The notes under the pieces: generated by a model
Seen by the model: only the letters and a program-made list of their open reading frames with translations
Database searches by the model: none
Told to the model about the DNA's origin: nothing
In this document: positions 5,785 to 13,395 of the stretch, piece after piece
Layout: the number at the start of each line of letters is the position of its first letter
Numbering within the stretch: the stretch's first letter is position 1
Program-made: the position numbers and the translations under genes
Source of the DNA: an uncultured Coriobacteriaceae bacterium
GTDB lineage: Bacteria > Actinomycetota > Coriobacteriia > Coriobacteriales > Atopobiaceae
Direction: 5' to 3'
Assembly: GCA_902772085.1 (NCBI GenBank)
Contig: CACXZL010000005.1
Location: 1 to 19,495 of the forward strand
Length of the DNA: 19,495 bases

Positions 5785-7086
5785 CTACTCGGGCTCTTCC
5801 TTGACCTTCTCCTCTGGTGCCGTGACTCGCAAGGTGGCAACGCGACGTCCGCGCATGGATTGCACCACAAAAGAATACCCTTCCTTCTCGAAGGAGTCGC
5901 CGGGACGAGGGAGCTTGTCGGCCAACTCGAGCACAAAGCCAGCAATGGTCTCATACTCTGCGTTGTCTTCTATGGGCCAGCCCAACTCGATGGCGTCATC
6001 TATTGAGTAACGACCGTCTACTATCCATTCGCGTTCACCCGTCTGGTTGAGGTAGCGGTTGTCGGGGTCAAACTCGTCCTCAATCTCGCCCACGACTTCT
6101 TCCACGATGTCTTCGATGGTGATGATGCCTGCCGTCCCGCCGTATTCATCCACCACGATGGCCATCTGCTCATGCTCGGCCTGCATTTCCGAAAGGAGCG
6201 GGAAGATATCCTTCGTTTCGGGAACGTACTTCGCCTGACGCATATAGCGGCCCACGTTCTTCTCGGCATCGCCTTCGTCGAGTACGGGACCCATAAGGTC
6301 CTTTATGTGCGCGATGCCCACGACGCGATCTATGTCCTCGTGGAAGACCGGCATGCGACTGTATCCCGTACGTCGCATCGCCTTGAGCACCTCCGCACAT
6401 GTCGCCGTATCTTCCGTCGCCTCAACGTCCACGCGCGGAACCATGACCTCGCGAGCCACCGAGTCTCCAAGGTCTATGACGTCGTGGATCATGCTCTTCT
6501 CTTGGTCGGTAAGCTCCTCGGCATCCGTCACCATATAGCGGATTTCCTCTTCGCTGACGTTTTGACGATCATCCGTGCTCTTGATGTGCAGCAACGTCGC
6601 CAACCCGTTTGCGCTCGCAGCGGTAAGCCATACCAAGGGCATTGCCAGCTTGGAGAAGGCACGCAACGGGCCGGCTACCCGCTTGCTCACCTTTTCTGGA
6701 TCGGCCATGGCGATGCGCTTTGGCACGAGCTCTCCCACCACAATGGAGAAATATGAGAGCACCAGGGTGATGATCACCGTAGCAAAGCCACGTGACAGGG
6801 GAAATCCCCGCTCCGCCAACCAGTCCCCAAAAGGCTCCGACAAACTCGTCGCGGCAAATGCCGAGCTCGCAAACCCCACGAGGGTAATGGCAACCTGAAT
6901 GGTCGCCAAAAAGTCACCAGGATTCTCTATGACGGAGGCGGCCGTTGCAGCGGCGCGGTCGCCTTCCTCTGCCTCGTGATCGAGTACGACTTTCTTTGCA
7001 GTGGAGAGGGCCATCTCCGACATGGAGAAATAACCGTTTATGATGGTGAGAACTATAGTTACGGCGATAGAAATTGCTATGTCCAT
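5785..7086 (-). CDS. CNNM/CBS 'hemolysin' family membrane protein (CorC/HlyC-like)
   Basis: The product is 433 residues with a full family layout. It has an N-terminal CNNM (DUF21) region with membrane segments at about 3-20, 60-85, 97-120 and 140-165, and signatures INGYFSMSEMALSTA and IVVGELVPKRIAM. A CBS pair follows at about 205-325 (MVPRVDVEATEDT; YSRMPVFHEDIDRVVGIAHIKDL is split YSRMPVFHEDID / RVVGIAHIKDL; VDEYGGTAGIITIEDIVEE). A CorC_HlyC domain is at about 345-425 (DGRYSIDDAIELGW, ETIAGFVLEL, GDSFEKEGYSFVV). Relatives act in magnesium or other divalent cation efflux and homeostasis, and the 'hemolysin' name is historical. The start ATG 7086 has GAGGAGG 14 bases upstream, longer than usual, but no better in-frame start exists nearby. 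The metal-binding protein gene ends 67 bases upstream on the same strand, so shared metal biology is possible. Confidence 0.95.
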   Translation of the reverse strand: MDIAISIAVTIVLTIINGYFSMSEMALSTAKKVVLDHEAEEGDRAAATAASVIENPGDFLATIQVAITLVGFASSAFAATSLSEPFGDWLAERGFPLSRGFATVIITLVLSYFSIVVGELVPKRIAMADPEKVSKRVAGPLRAFSKLAMPLVWLTAASANGLATLLHIKSTDDRQNVSEEEIRYMVTDAEELTDQEKSMIHDVIDLGDSVAREVMVPRVDVEATEDTATCAEVLKAMRRTGYSRMPVFHEDIDRVVGIAHIKDLMGPVLDEGDAEKNVGRYMRQAKYVPETKDIFPLLSEMQAEHEQMAIVVDEYGGTAGIITIEDIVEEVVGEIEDEFDPDNRYLNQTGEREWIVDGRYSIDDAIELGWPIEDNAEYETIAGFVLELADKLPRPGDSFEKEGYSFVVQSMRGRRVATLRVTAPEEKVKEEPE

Positions 7087-7153
7087 GCGGGGATATGCAA
7101 CCTCCTCAATTGGCCTTATGTGTGATTATTCAGTGTAGCAGAATCCCACGCAT

Positions 7154-7393
7154 CTATGCCAGCTCGAAGCCCGCTTCTGCGATAGCCTCTGAAACAAGTG
7201 ACGATTCCAGCTCCCCTTCATACTCCACGACGCCCGTTTCGTGATCTGCGGTGACGTTCTTTGCTCCGCGATCCTCTAGCGCGGTGCTTACGAGCTTCTC
7301 GCAGGCATTGCAATGCATACCTGCCACCTTGATGGTGTTTTTCTTCTGCGGAACTTCACTCGCGTGAGCGGCGAAGATGTCTTTGAGTCCCAT
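7154..7393 (-). CDS. Small heavy-metal-associated (HMA) domain protein, CopZ-like
   Basis: The product is 79 residues. The start at ATG 7393 (MGLKDIFAAH) was chosen for GGAGG about six bases upstream, and a longer frame to 7447 has no such site. Residues about 20-79 form one HMA ferredoxin-like domain with the metal site GMHCNACEKLV (CxxC) after TIKVA, and a C-terminal SEAIAEAGFEL helix. Family members carry Cu(I) or other soft metals to P-type ATPases. No such pump lies in this window. The 18-residue N-terminal extension before the domain is unusual for a plain chaperone. Confidence 0.9.
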   Translation of the reverse strand: MGLKDIFAAHASEVPQKKNTIKVAGMHCNACEKLVSTALEDRGAKNVTADHETGVVEYEGELESSLVSEAIAEAGFELA

Positions 7394-7697
7394 TGTTTCC
7401 TCCGTTCTGCCTCGCGATTTGCGAGGTTTTTCATATCCAAAGAGCATACCACGTTAATCAGGCCTTGCGCGGTAGAAGGAAAACCAGAGAAGGAGGACAA
7501 ATCCACAGAAATCACTTGCCGCACGGATGAACGTTTGCCGGAATCGTCCTCAGCGCAATTGGGACTTCTCCCGCGTTTACCAAATGCACACATTTTGCAA
7601 GTTTCATTGGGACGTAGATGCCAGTCGTACGTACTTATATATGTTCCGATAGGAAACAGGGCGCACAAAAAGTCACCCTCCCAAGAAAGGACTCATC
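7394..7697. other. Divergent spacer, 304 bases, no gene seen
   Basis: This separates the HMA gene (minus) from the large leader-bearing protein (plus). A frame across it on the minus strand only overlaps the HMA gene in another phase. Near the right gene there is an 8-base palindrome GTACGTAC with TATATA beside it (about 7627-7640) and a small dyad GTTCC-gata-GGAAAC (about 7643-7657). No pair of -35/-10 hexamers at normal spacing is convincing. AAGGA lies about eight bases before the ATG at 7698. Confidence 0.5.
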
Positions 7698-10112
7698 ATG
7701 AGTGGGGAAGTGGAGAGGTTACACAGCGTGCTCGCGACGAACGAGAGTCTGTGCAACGAAATCCAAGAAGCAGCAAAGGCCTACCAAGGCAACAAAAATG
7801 ACGACCGGGCGGTATTTGGAGCCGTCGTCGCGCCTACGGCAAAAACCGCTGACATCGAAATCACCTATGACGAGGCATGTCAGGCCATGCTTGATGGACG
7901 TGAGCTGACCGATGAAGAGCTGGAAGCCGTTGCAGGCGGCACCGGCATGGTATGGCGCACCCTCGTGAGTGGCGCACTTGCCGCTACGATGGTCTTCTCT
8001 ACGATGCCATCCAAAGCGATTGCCGAGGAACTGAACGTTTCACAAGACGCTCCTATCGAAGTAGTGGACGAGACCAGCAAGTCGGATGAAAGCATGCAGG
8101 CGGTTGACGATGCACAGGCTGGCGATCAGCAGGATGACGCCGCCCATAAAGCAACGCCGGAACTCACCGCCTACATCGCTCGCGGCAACAACGGCAAGGG
8201 CTACCAGCTCACCAGCAACGGTGGCGCGCGTGTGAACCTCAGCGTACGCATCGATTCCACCGGTGGCCAGGTCGATCTTTCCAAGGCGATCCTTGCCTTT
8301 GCAAACAGCAACGTTTCCATAAGCGACGAGACCGTCTCCCCCGACGCGTCGAATCAGGCCGAACTCACCGTAGCCAACCTCAACGCGGACGAACTTGCCA
8401 CGCTCAAGGCCGAGTGGCGCGTAGACGACACCAACGAGTTCATGAACGCCTACGTGAGCCAGCTCGCCAACCTCATGGCGCAGGGTGTGTCAGTCCAAGG
8501 CGGCATCTCGAACCGTTCGGGCATAGAGCTACCCGCAGATACGACCGTTCAGACGACTGCAATCAATCTTGCGAGCTTCGGCATGGCGAGCGCACCTGAC
8601 GAGCAAATGCTTGTGGCTCAGAACGAGAACGGCGGCGAAGACGAGGCAAGAGCCAAACGCGTGAGCGAAACCTGCAAGTATGCGGCACAGGTCATGAATC
8701 TCATCGGCAGCTTCGCCACCTCCATCGCCACCGAGACCCCCGGCGCAACGATCCAGGGCATGGGCGCCTTCCTCGGCTTCATCGCTCAGGCACTCGCCCC
8801 TACGGGCTGGACCACGCAAGACGTGATGAATGCGGTGCTTGCGCTCGACTCAAAGATGGACGGTATGTCTGCCCAGCTGGGCGAGATCGCCAGCCAGCTC
8901 CAAAAGCTCGAGACCTCAGTGGACTACAAAACGCAAGTAGGCAAGATCACCGAGCTATGCAACAAGGCCATGGCCTACTACCCCTGGACAACTCAGTGCA
9001 CACAGACCATCAAGGACGAACCTGACCGCGATATCTACAAGGTCGGCGACCCCGCCAGCTCAAAAACGGGCACGGCGCTCGAGAGCCTGCGCGAGCAGAC
9101 CATCAAGCAGTCGCAACTCACGGGCGAAGGCCTTTCCACCTTCAACGTCGCAAGCGACCTTGCCGACGCGATCATAGGCAACAGCACCACGCAGTTGACC
9201 GGCGCTGCAAGGAGCTTCTTCGATTACACGGCAAGCTGCGTGAACTGGGAACCCGAGACATACTACGCGCGTCAGGCCTTCATAGCCTATGTGGGCGATG
9301 CCTTCATCAATGCCTACAACGCAGCGATGAACGAGCTCGCCTGGCAGATCGCAGAGGCCAAGACCGACAACGAAAGGCTCGTTTTGTGCCAGAACCGCAA
9401 GAACCTAGCCGACAAGGCCACTGCCGTTGCCAATCTCATCGGCGAGGAGGGCGAGCTCATACCCAACACCACAGACCGCGCCGACGGTAAGGTACTCTGC
9501 ACGGTGAACGGGAGGCTCTACGCCAAGTCTTCCGACGGACTCGCCACGATCTACGCACCCATAAGGACCCTCGACCAGTCCGACTTCACGAGCTCGTTCA
9601 ACGACCTGCTCACCGAGCGTGACGAGGACTTAGACAGCACGCCTGCCTGCACCAACACCATGAGCCGTGCCAACTTTGAGACCATGGCCGAGCGTGAAGC
9701 CTACGTGCGTACAGTCCCCAACTACTCCGATGTTACCTCCATCCGCAAGGAGCTCGAGCTGGTGGGCCTACTTCCCTATGACTTCTCGTACCCGGTACCG
9801 AGCAGCGAGTCCTACAACTCCGACAACGACCGCGCGACCGCATCTCCGCACGACTACAACTCCATCGCATGGGTTCGCCCCAAGTCCATCGGCTACGCCA
9901 TGTGTGGCGAGGTCACGCAAACCTCAAAGTCTGACGCGGCAAGCCAATACCACAAACGCACCTACAGCGCCGACGCCTTCGACATCGACAACAACCGCGC
10001 CGTGGGCAAGCAAGAACTCTACGACTACAACGTGCGCTACCTGGTCTTCCCTGCACGCTGGCAGGTAGACCTCACCGTAATGCCTATGTTTGAGATGCAT
10101 GCCAGCGACTAG
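7698..10112 (+). CDS. 804-residue exported protein with Nif11-like double-glycine leader followed by a Sec-like signal
   Basis: Residues 1-81 look like a Nif11-type leader. There is an N-terminal helix (VERLHSVLATNESLCNEI), an intervening variable stretch, then the diagnostic YDEACQAML...ELTDEELEAVAGG, ending at Gly80-Gly81. Immediately after it, residues 82-109 look like a Sec signal peptide: one basic residue (Arg87), hydrophobic TLVSGALAATMVFSTM, and cleavage motif AIA before Glu110. An acidic linker (110-150) and a Ser/Thr/Asn-rich, probably beta, region (about 155-310) follow. Next comes a central hydrophobic helical part (about 320-375, NLIGSFATSIA, MGAFLGFIAQAL), a heptad-like coiled coil (about 380-410, LDSKMDGMSAQLGEIASQL) and a long C-terminal region. 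The body contains about eight scattered cysteines. I do not recognise the body. The hydrophobic-plus-coiled-coil centre is reminiscent of helical pore-forming toxins, which is inference only. Nif11 leaders normally precede short RiPP cores, so this cargo is exceptionally large. Confidence 0.85.
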   Translation: MSGEVERLHSVLATNESLCNEIQEAAKAYQGNKNDDRAVFGAVVAPTAKTADIEITYDEACQAMLDGRELTDEELEAVAGGTGMVWRTLVSGALAATMVFSTMPSKAIAEELNVSQDAPIEVVDETSKSDESMQAVDDAQAGDQQDDAAHKATPELTAYIARGNNGKGYQLTSNGGARVNLSVRIDSTGGQVDLSKAILAFANSNVSISDETVSPDASNQAELTVANLNADELATLKAEWRVDDTNEFMNAYVSQLANLMAQGVSVQGGISNRSGIELPADTTVQTTAINLASFGMASAPDEQMLVAQNENGGEDEARAKRVSETCKYAAQVMNLIGSFATSIATETPGATIQGMGAFLGFIAQALAPTGWTTQDVMNAVLALDSKMDGMSAQLGEIASQLQKLETSVDYKTQVGKITELCNKAMAYYPWTTQCTQTIKDEPDRDIYKVGDPASSKTGTALESLREQTIKQSQLTGEGLSTFNVASDLADAIIGNSTTQLTGAARSFFDYTASCVNWEPETYYARQAFIAYVGDAFINAYNAAMNELAWQIAEAKTDNERLVLCQNRKNLADKATAVANLIGEEGELIPNTTDRADGKVLCTVNGRLYAKSSDGLATIYAPIRTLDQSDFTSSFNDLLTERDEDLDSTPACTNTMSRANFETMAEREAYVRTVPNYSDVTSIRKELELVGLLPYDFSYPVPSSESYNSDNDRATASPHDYNSIAWVRPKSIGYAMCGEVTQTSKSDAASQYHKRTYSADAFDIDNNRAVGKQELYDYNVRYLVFPARWQVDLTVMPMFEMHASD

Positions 10113-10135
10113 CATAGCCCGCATCGGCAGGTAAC

Positions 10136-10202
10136 GGGTGACAGGGGGACGGGGGAACTGTCACATTCTCAATGTGGCAGTTCCCCCGTCCCCCTGTCAC
10201 CC
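10136..10202. repeat. 67-base near-perfect inverted repeat, REP-like, between convergent genes
   Basis: Arms 10136-10167 and 10171-10202 (32 bases each, loop CTC) are complementary except at one position, where a G-T pair is possible. The arm contains GGGTGACAGGGGGACGGGG and then AACTGTCACATT. It is unrelated to the two repeats at 2456 and 4886. The G-run/ACTGTCAC composition resembles dispersed REP-like palindromes common in actinobacteria and clostridia (from memory, not checked). Lying between converging stops (10112 plus, 10276 minus), it could also end transcription both ways. Confidence 0.88.
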
Positions 10203-10275
10203 TCTGATTTCTATCTCATTTATGATGCAATAGGTCCTTTACCTAGCTAAAGCTCGATGCTAAGCAGCAAATGTA

Positions 10276-12018
10276 TCACTCACGCTCCAAAAGCTCCTCT
10301 ATCCTAAAGAGCTTACTCTCCTGTGACAGCCTTAGGACCACCTCATTACCCTCGGCCATCTCGTCGGGGAGCTTATCTTCCAAAATTGAAACAATAACCT
10401 GTACGTTACAATCTCGGGCCACTTCATCAATTTGCGAGAGCTGATTGCCATGCATCATTTCTTTTTTATCGTACAGAAGGAAATGCAGACATTCTATTCC
10501 CTGGCTGTCTGCAAAGCTTGTATAGGCGAAATCAAAACAAAGAATCTCCCCCTGCTTTTTTCCACCGCTGATGTTGTGAAGGCTCTGTACGCTAAACTCG
10601 TAGCAGGGTTTGTTTGTTTTTCTGTCCTTGCCAAGGTCACATGAAAGCACGTAGCGCTCACCATATAATCTATCGGAAATACGAGAAAAGTGCCGATTGA
10701 GCAAAGCGACACGCTCGTCTAGCTTTTCGTGGAACGTCGGGGAATATAGCTCTTCCCCCATTGAAGCGAGCTCGGCTTCGTAGCGTTTGATGCGACCGTC
10801 GGACTCCTCGACTTGCCTTATCAAGGCTTCGCACTCGCCCTTAGACCGATGGCAATTATTGAGACTAACGATATTTCGCTCGAGCTCGGAGCTCGCCAAC
10901 TCAACTGATAGCGCATCGGAAAGAGAACGCTCTTCCCTAAGCAGATTTTCCAATTCCTTATGCATATCACGCAGAGAAGCCTCCAGCCGAGGAAGATCTG
11001 CAGATATAAATCTAACCCGTTCCTCAAGCATCGTGTTATGAAACGCTACTAGCTCCTCAAACGTATGTTGAAGATTTGGAATAAAGAGACGCGCTTCTTC
11101 ATAAAGCAGCTTAATCTGGCTAACGTCAACATCCGAAATGCTTGCCTTCAACTCTGCACACGCAGCACCTATCACGGCCACTCGTATGTTAGCCTGTTCG
11201 ATAGTAGAACTGAGCTGACCAATTCTTGTCTGGACGCCATCCATCCTTTCCAATGCCCATTCCACATCTTGGGCGACGCCTAGCTTTCGTCTCTTCTCTT
11301 CAAGTACCTCTATTTCTGCATTGAGTTGTCCAAGGACTGCCTTGTAGCCACCCAAAGTCCTCCCATTTAGGAGCTTCTTTCCATAGCTCTGCTCCGCTTT
11401 GAGTTCTCTCGTTACTTTCTGCATGTCATTTGCAGAACTTTGCGGGAAGCCCAAAAGAAAGAGATACAGAGCCTCATACTCCAACTTGGTGGTGTTTTGA
11501 TTGAGAAGGCGAACGGTGTGTTCAATCTTCCAGTTGCTAATACGAAGATTATGGGCAATGGCTTGTCGGAGCGTGGGCTTTTCCACGTCATCTAGGCTTG
11601 GAATGAGCTTTTCAGCAAGGTGCTTGGTGAACATCTTGGAGGTAAACTGCTCACCATCAATCTTGCGAACTGAATTGCGCTTATCCGCAAAGTTGCGCTC
11701 AATGGATACGGTTCTCGGAAGAGGAGTATCCAACCTATCAACAAGCTCAAGGCATACTGTCACCTTATGGTCCACAAGAAAGTCGCGCACTTTAGCATAG
11801 ACTGCACCAGGTGTCTCAGGATCTTCGTATATCTCTTTCTTGCCACCGTCGAGACAGAAGTCGATGAGTTTGAGCACCGTTGTCTTTCCAACGTTGTTAC
11901 CCGTTCGCGTATTGTCGGAATCTGGCGTCTTATCAACAATGAGATTGAGTCCCGCATGGAAGCTGATGTCACGTATAACCCCCAAGTCCGAGTTAATGAG
12001 CAGCCGTTTTATGAACAC
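10276..12018 (-). CDS. ABC-3C system ATPase with DUF2326 C-terminus (SMC/RecN-like)
   Basis: The product is 580 residues. The start is GTG at 12018 with AAGGGGTGA upstream, and it overlaps the previous gene by 10 bases, implying translational coupling. The N-terminus has Walker A GNNVGKTT (40-47) after RLLINSDLGVIRDISF. A long helical coiled-coil middle follows, about 190-440 (e.g. LEEKRRKLGVAQDVEWALER). The C-terminal ATPase half has an ABC signature-like SGGKKQGE (about 484-491), then CFDFAYTSFAD and a Walker-B/D-loop region HFLLYDKKEMMHGNQLSQID (about 512-531). These are the features of DUF2326 proteins, the ATPase of ABC-three-component conflict systems described by comparative genomics (Aravind group). 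It is soluble and not a transporter. A role in sensing invading nucleic acid or nucleoprotein and triggering the SMEK partner is inferred from that literature. Confidence 0.92.
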   Translation of the reverse strand: MFIKRLLINSDLGVIRDISFHAGLNLIVDKTPDSDNTRTGNNVGKTTVLKLIDFCLDGGKKEIYEDPETPGAVYAKVRDFLVDHKVTVCLELVDRLDTPLPRTVSIERNFADKRNSVRKIDGEQFTSKMFTKHLAEKLIPSLDDVEKPTLRQAIAHNLRISNWKIEHTVRLLNQNTTKLEYEALYLFLLGFPQSSANDMQKVTRELKAEQSYGKKLLNGRTLGGYKAVLGQLNAEIEVLEEKRRKLGVAQDVEWALERMDGVQTRIGQLSSTIEQANIRVAVIGAACAELKASISDVDVSQIKLLYEEARLFIPNLQHTFEELVAFHNTMLEERVRFISADLPRLEASLRDMHKELENLLREERSLSDALSVELASSELERNIVSLNNCHRSKGECEALIRQVEESDGRIKRYEAELASMGEELYSPTFHEKLDERVALLNRHFSRISDRLYGERYVLSCDLGKDRKTNKPCYEFSVQSLHNISGGKKQGEILCFDFAYTSFADSQGIECLHFLLYDKKEMMHGNQLSQIDEVARDCNVQVIVSILEDKLPDEMAEGNEVVLRLSQESKLFRIEELLERE

Positions 12019-12242
12019 AGCGAAATCACCCCTTCTGAGGTGACGCGGATTGCCCCCACAAGATACAGCCAGTCAATAGCAAGAAAGAAAAGCGCAGGCG
12101 CAACCCCATGCTGCTCTTTTACACGCAGAAACAAATCAGGAAGCGCAAGGGCTTCGTTATCCGTCTTGGTCAACAAATCAATGAGTAGCGCTCCTACATA
12201 GTATGCAGAGTTCTCGGGCCGTTCATCTCTAGGCAGTAGCAT
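12009..12242 (-). CDS. ABC-3C system middle component, MC6-like
   Basis: The product is 77 residues. The start at ATG 12242 (MLLPRDERPENSAYYVG) was chosen because GGAGG lies nine bases upstream. The frame stays open further upstream, but only inside the SMEK gene. The pattern M-x-LP near the start, then S-x-x-x-x-GA-LL-L, and a C-terminal LAIDWLYLVGAI matches the MC6 type of ABC-3C middle components (typically M-I-LP...LALDFLYLIGAI). It looks like a small winged-helix-style linker. It overlaps the SMEK gene by 14 bases and the ATPase gene by 10 bases, so the three products are probably made in fixed proportion. These small subunits are thought to bridge ATPase and effector, but no biochemistry is implied here. 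Confidence 0.85.
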   Translation of the reverse strand: MLLPRDERPENSAYYVGALLIDLLTKTDNEALALPDLFLRVKEQHGVAPALFFLAIDWLYLVGAIRVTSEGVISLCS

Positions 12243-13257
12243 TTTCTTCGCCCTCCAAGGAAGTAGCACTAGCAGAGATAAGCACGTTTGGGCCTTCGTA
12301 GATTTTGCAGCGCATGAACGCATCGACAACAATAATCGTCACATAGAGTTCAAGCTCTTCCCTGGTTATTTGGGTAGCAAGAAGTTCTGGCTCAAGCTCG
12401 CCACAAAGCTTGGACACCAAAGCAATGAATTGCTCATCTGCCCTATCAGTCACCATAGCGACCTCAACAAATCGACGACGCAGCAGACTGAAAAGCGCAA
12501 GCTGCCGGTTGCTCCCACCTTGGGCGTATGCGTCATAAATACTCATAAGGATGTGAGTATAGGCAGCATACGAATGGATTTCGGAAGCGGCAAACTTTAA
12601 ACCATTCGCCACGATCTTTGCATCAATATTGAACGCAACTGCATCTGGCAGGGCAACTTCAAGCAATTCATGGCCGCTAAGTGTTTCCACCACCCAACCA
12701 AGTCCACTTGGAAGCTTAGCCAAATCTGGCTTACGGGTAAATTCTCGCTCGACAAGGTTATGTATCTCTTCAATGATACGTATGTCAGGAAGTGAAGAAA
12801 TGCGCTGCATAAGAGTAGGTAAATCAAAAACATCCTCTTCTATATTGAATTCGATGTAGTTCGGCACCAACGGATAAGGTTCCTTGTACTTCGGACGCTT
12901 CTCGACCAGGAACATAAACATTAGTTTGTAGCTCACATAATCTTTAAGACAGTCCTGCTCAAGTGTATGTCTTATCTTTTCCTTAGAAGAGTCTGAACTG
13001 ACCTGCACAAAAGTCTTGCTAGACTGATCAATAAGATCGAACCCTGGCTTATTGTGCTCAGTTACGTTGGCATTGACGAGTTTAAGTCCGAATACGAGAT
13101 TAAGAACACCTGTAATGGCATCTTCGCAATACACATGTGTACTTGTGTGGTTGAGCCGTGAGTCAATCTTTAACTTAGTGCAAACACCAAGAAGCACATT
13201 TTCTATGCCTTCACAAAGATCTTGCCTTCCGACAGCAATGCCTCTATTGACTTTCAT
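12229..13257 (-). CDS. SMEK-domain protein, effector/trigger subunit of the ABC-3C system
   Basis: The product is 342 residues, with ATG 13257 and GGAGGT four bases upstream. The N-terminal part (about 1-125) fits the SMEK domain. A helical start is followed by LNHTSTHVYCEDAITGVLNL, then LVFGLKLVNANV, GFDLIDQ (72-78), FVQVSSD (83-89) and KLMFMFLVEKRPKY. The Asp74...Gln85-x-Ser87 strand pair resembles a restriction-endonuclease core with altered residues, which is my inference. From about 165 on, a mostly helical C-terminal domain (SGLGWVVETLSGHELLEVAL, RRRFVEVAMVTDRADEQFIALV) looks like the shared C-terminal domain that links ABC-3C effectors to the ATPase and middle component. It is the first gene of a three-gene overlapping operon. 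Base composition is clearly more AT-rich than the flanking genes, suggesting acquisition. Confidence 0.88.
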   Translation of the reverse strand: MKVNRGIAVGRQDLCEGIENVLLGVCTKLKIDSRLNHTSTHVYCEDAITGVLNLVFGLKLVNANVTEHNKPGFDLIDQSSKTFVQVSSDSSKEKIRHTLEQDCLKDYVSYKLMFMFLVEKRPKYKEPYPLVPNYIEFNIEEDVFDLPTLMQRISSLPDIRIIEEIHNLVEREFTRKPDLAKLPSGLGWVVETLSGHELLEVALPDAVAFNIDAKIVANGLKFAASEIHSYAAYTHILMSIYDAYAQGGSNRQLALFSLLRRRFVEVAMVTDRADEQFIALVSKLCGELEPELLATQITREELELYVTIIVVDAFMRCKIYEGPNVLISASATSLEGEENATA

Positions 13258-13395
13258 GCCACCTCCAATCCAAGCGTTCGTTCATCATAATACAGTGGCG
13301 TGACAAAAACTATGGTTTATCTATCCCAGACTCAATAGCGTAGACAATCTAATAAATGATATTGTTTTCATTTGGCACTCAGAGGGGAGGCATCC
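13258..13395. promoter_or_regulatory. AT-rich divergent spacer between the ABC-3C operon and the GNAT gene
   Basis: It must contain the promoters of both operons. On the minus strand TATTAT/TATGAT sits about 30 bases before the SMEK start, and TTGTCA is present but too close to be its -35. Toward the GNAT gene only AT-rich sequence (AATAAATGATATTG) is seen. No strong pair of hexamers can be named. Confidence 0.35.

Noticed and set aside
7288..7668. 126-codon minus-strand frame over the spacer before the 804-residue gene
   Set aside because: It overlaps the HMA gene in another phase, has no ribosome site and shows no family features.
7980..8000. Internal start at Met84 of the 804-residue protein as the true start
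   Set aside because: Only a weak GGCGG precedes it, whereas ATG 7698 has AAGGA and the upstream 81 residues form a coherent Nif11-type leader ending in Gly-Gly.
10276..12018. DUF2326 ATPase as a RecN DNA-repair protein or a transporter ATPase
   Set aside because: The overlap with MC6 and SMEK genes and the DUF2326-type C-terminus fit ABC-3C. No permease accompanies it, and RecN has a different C-terminal motif set.
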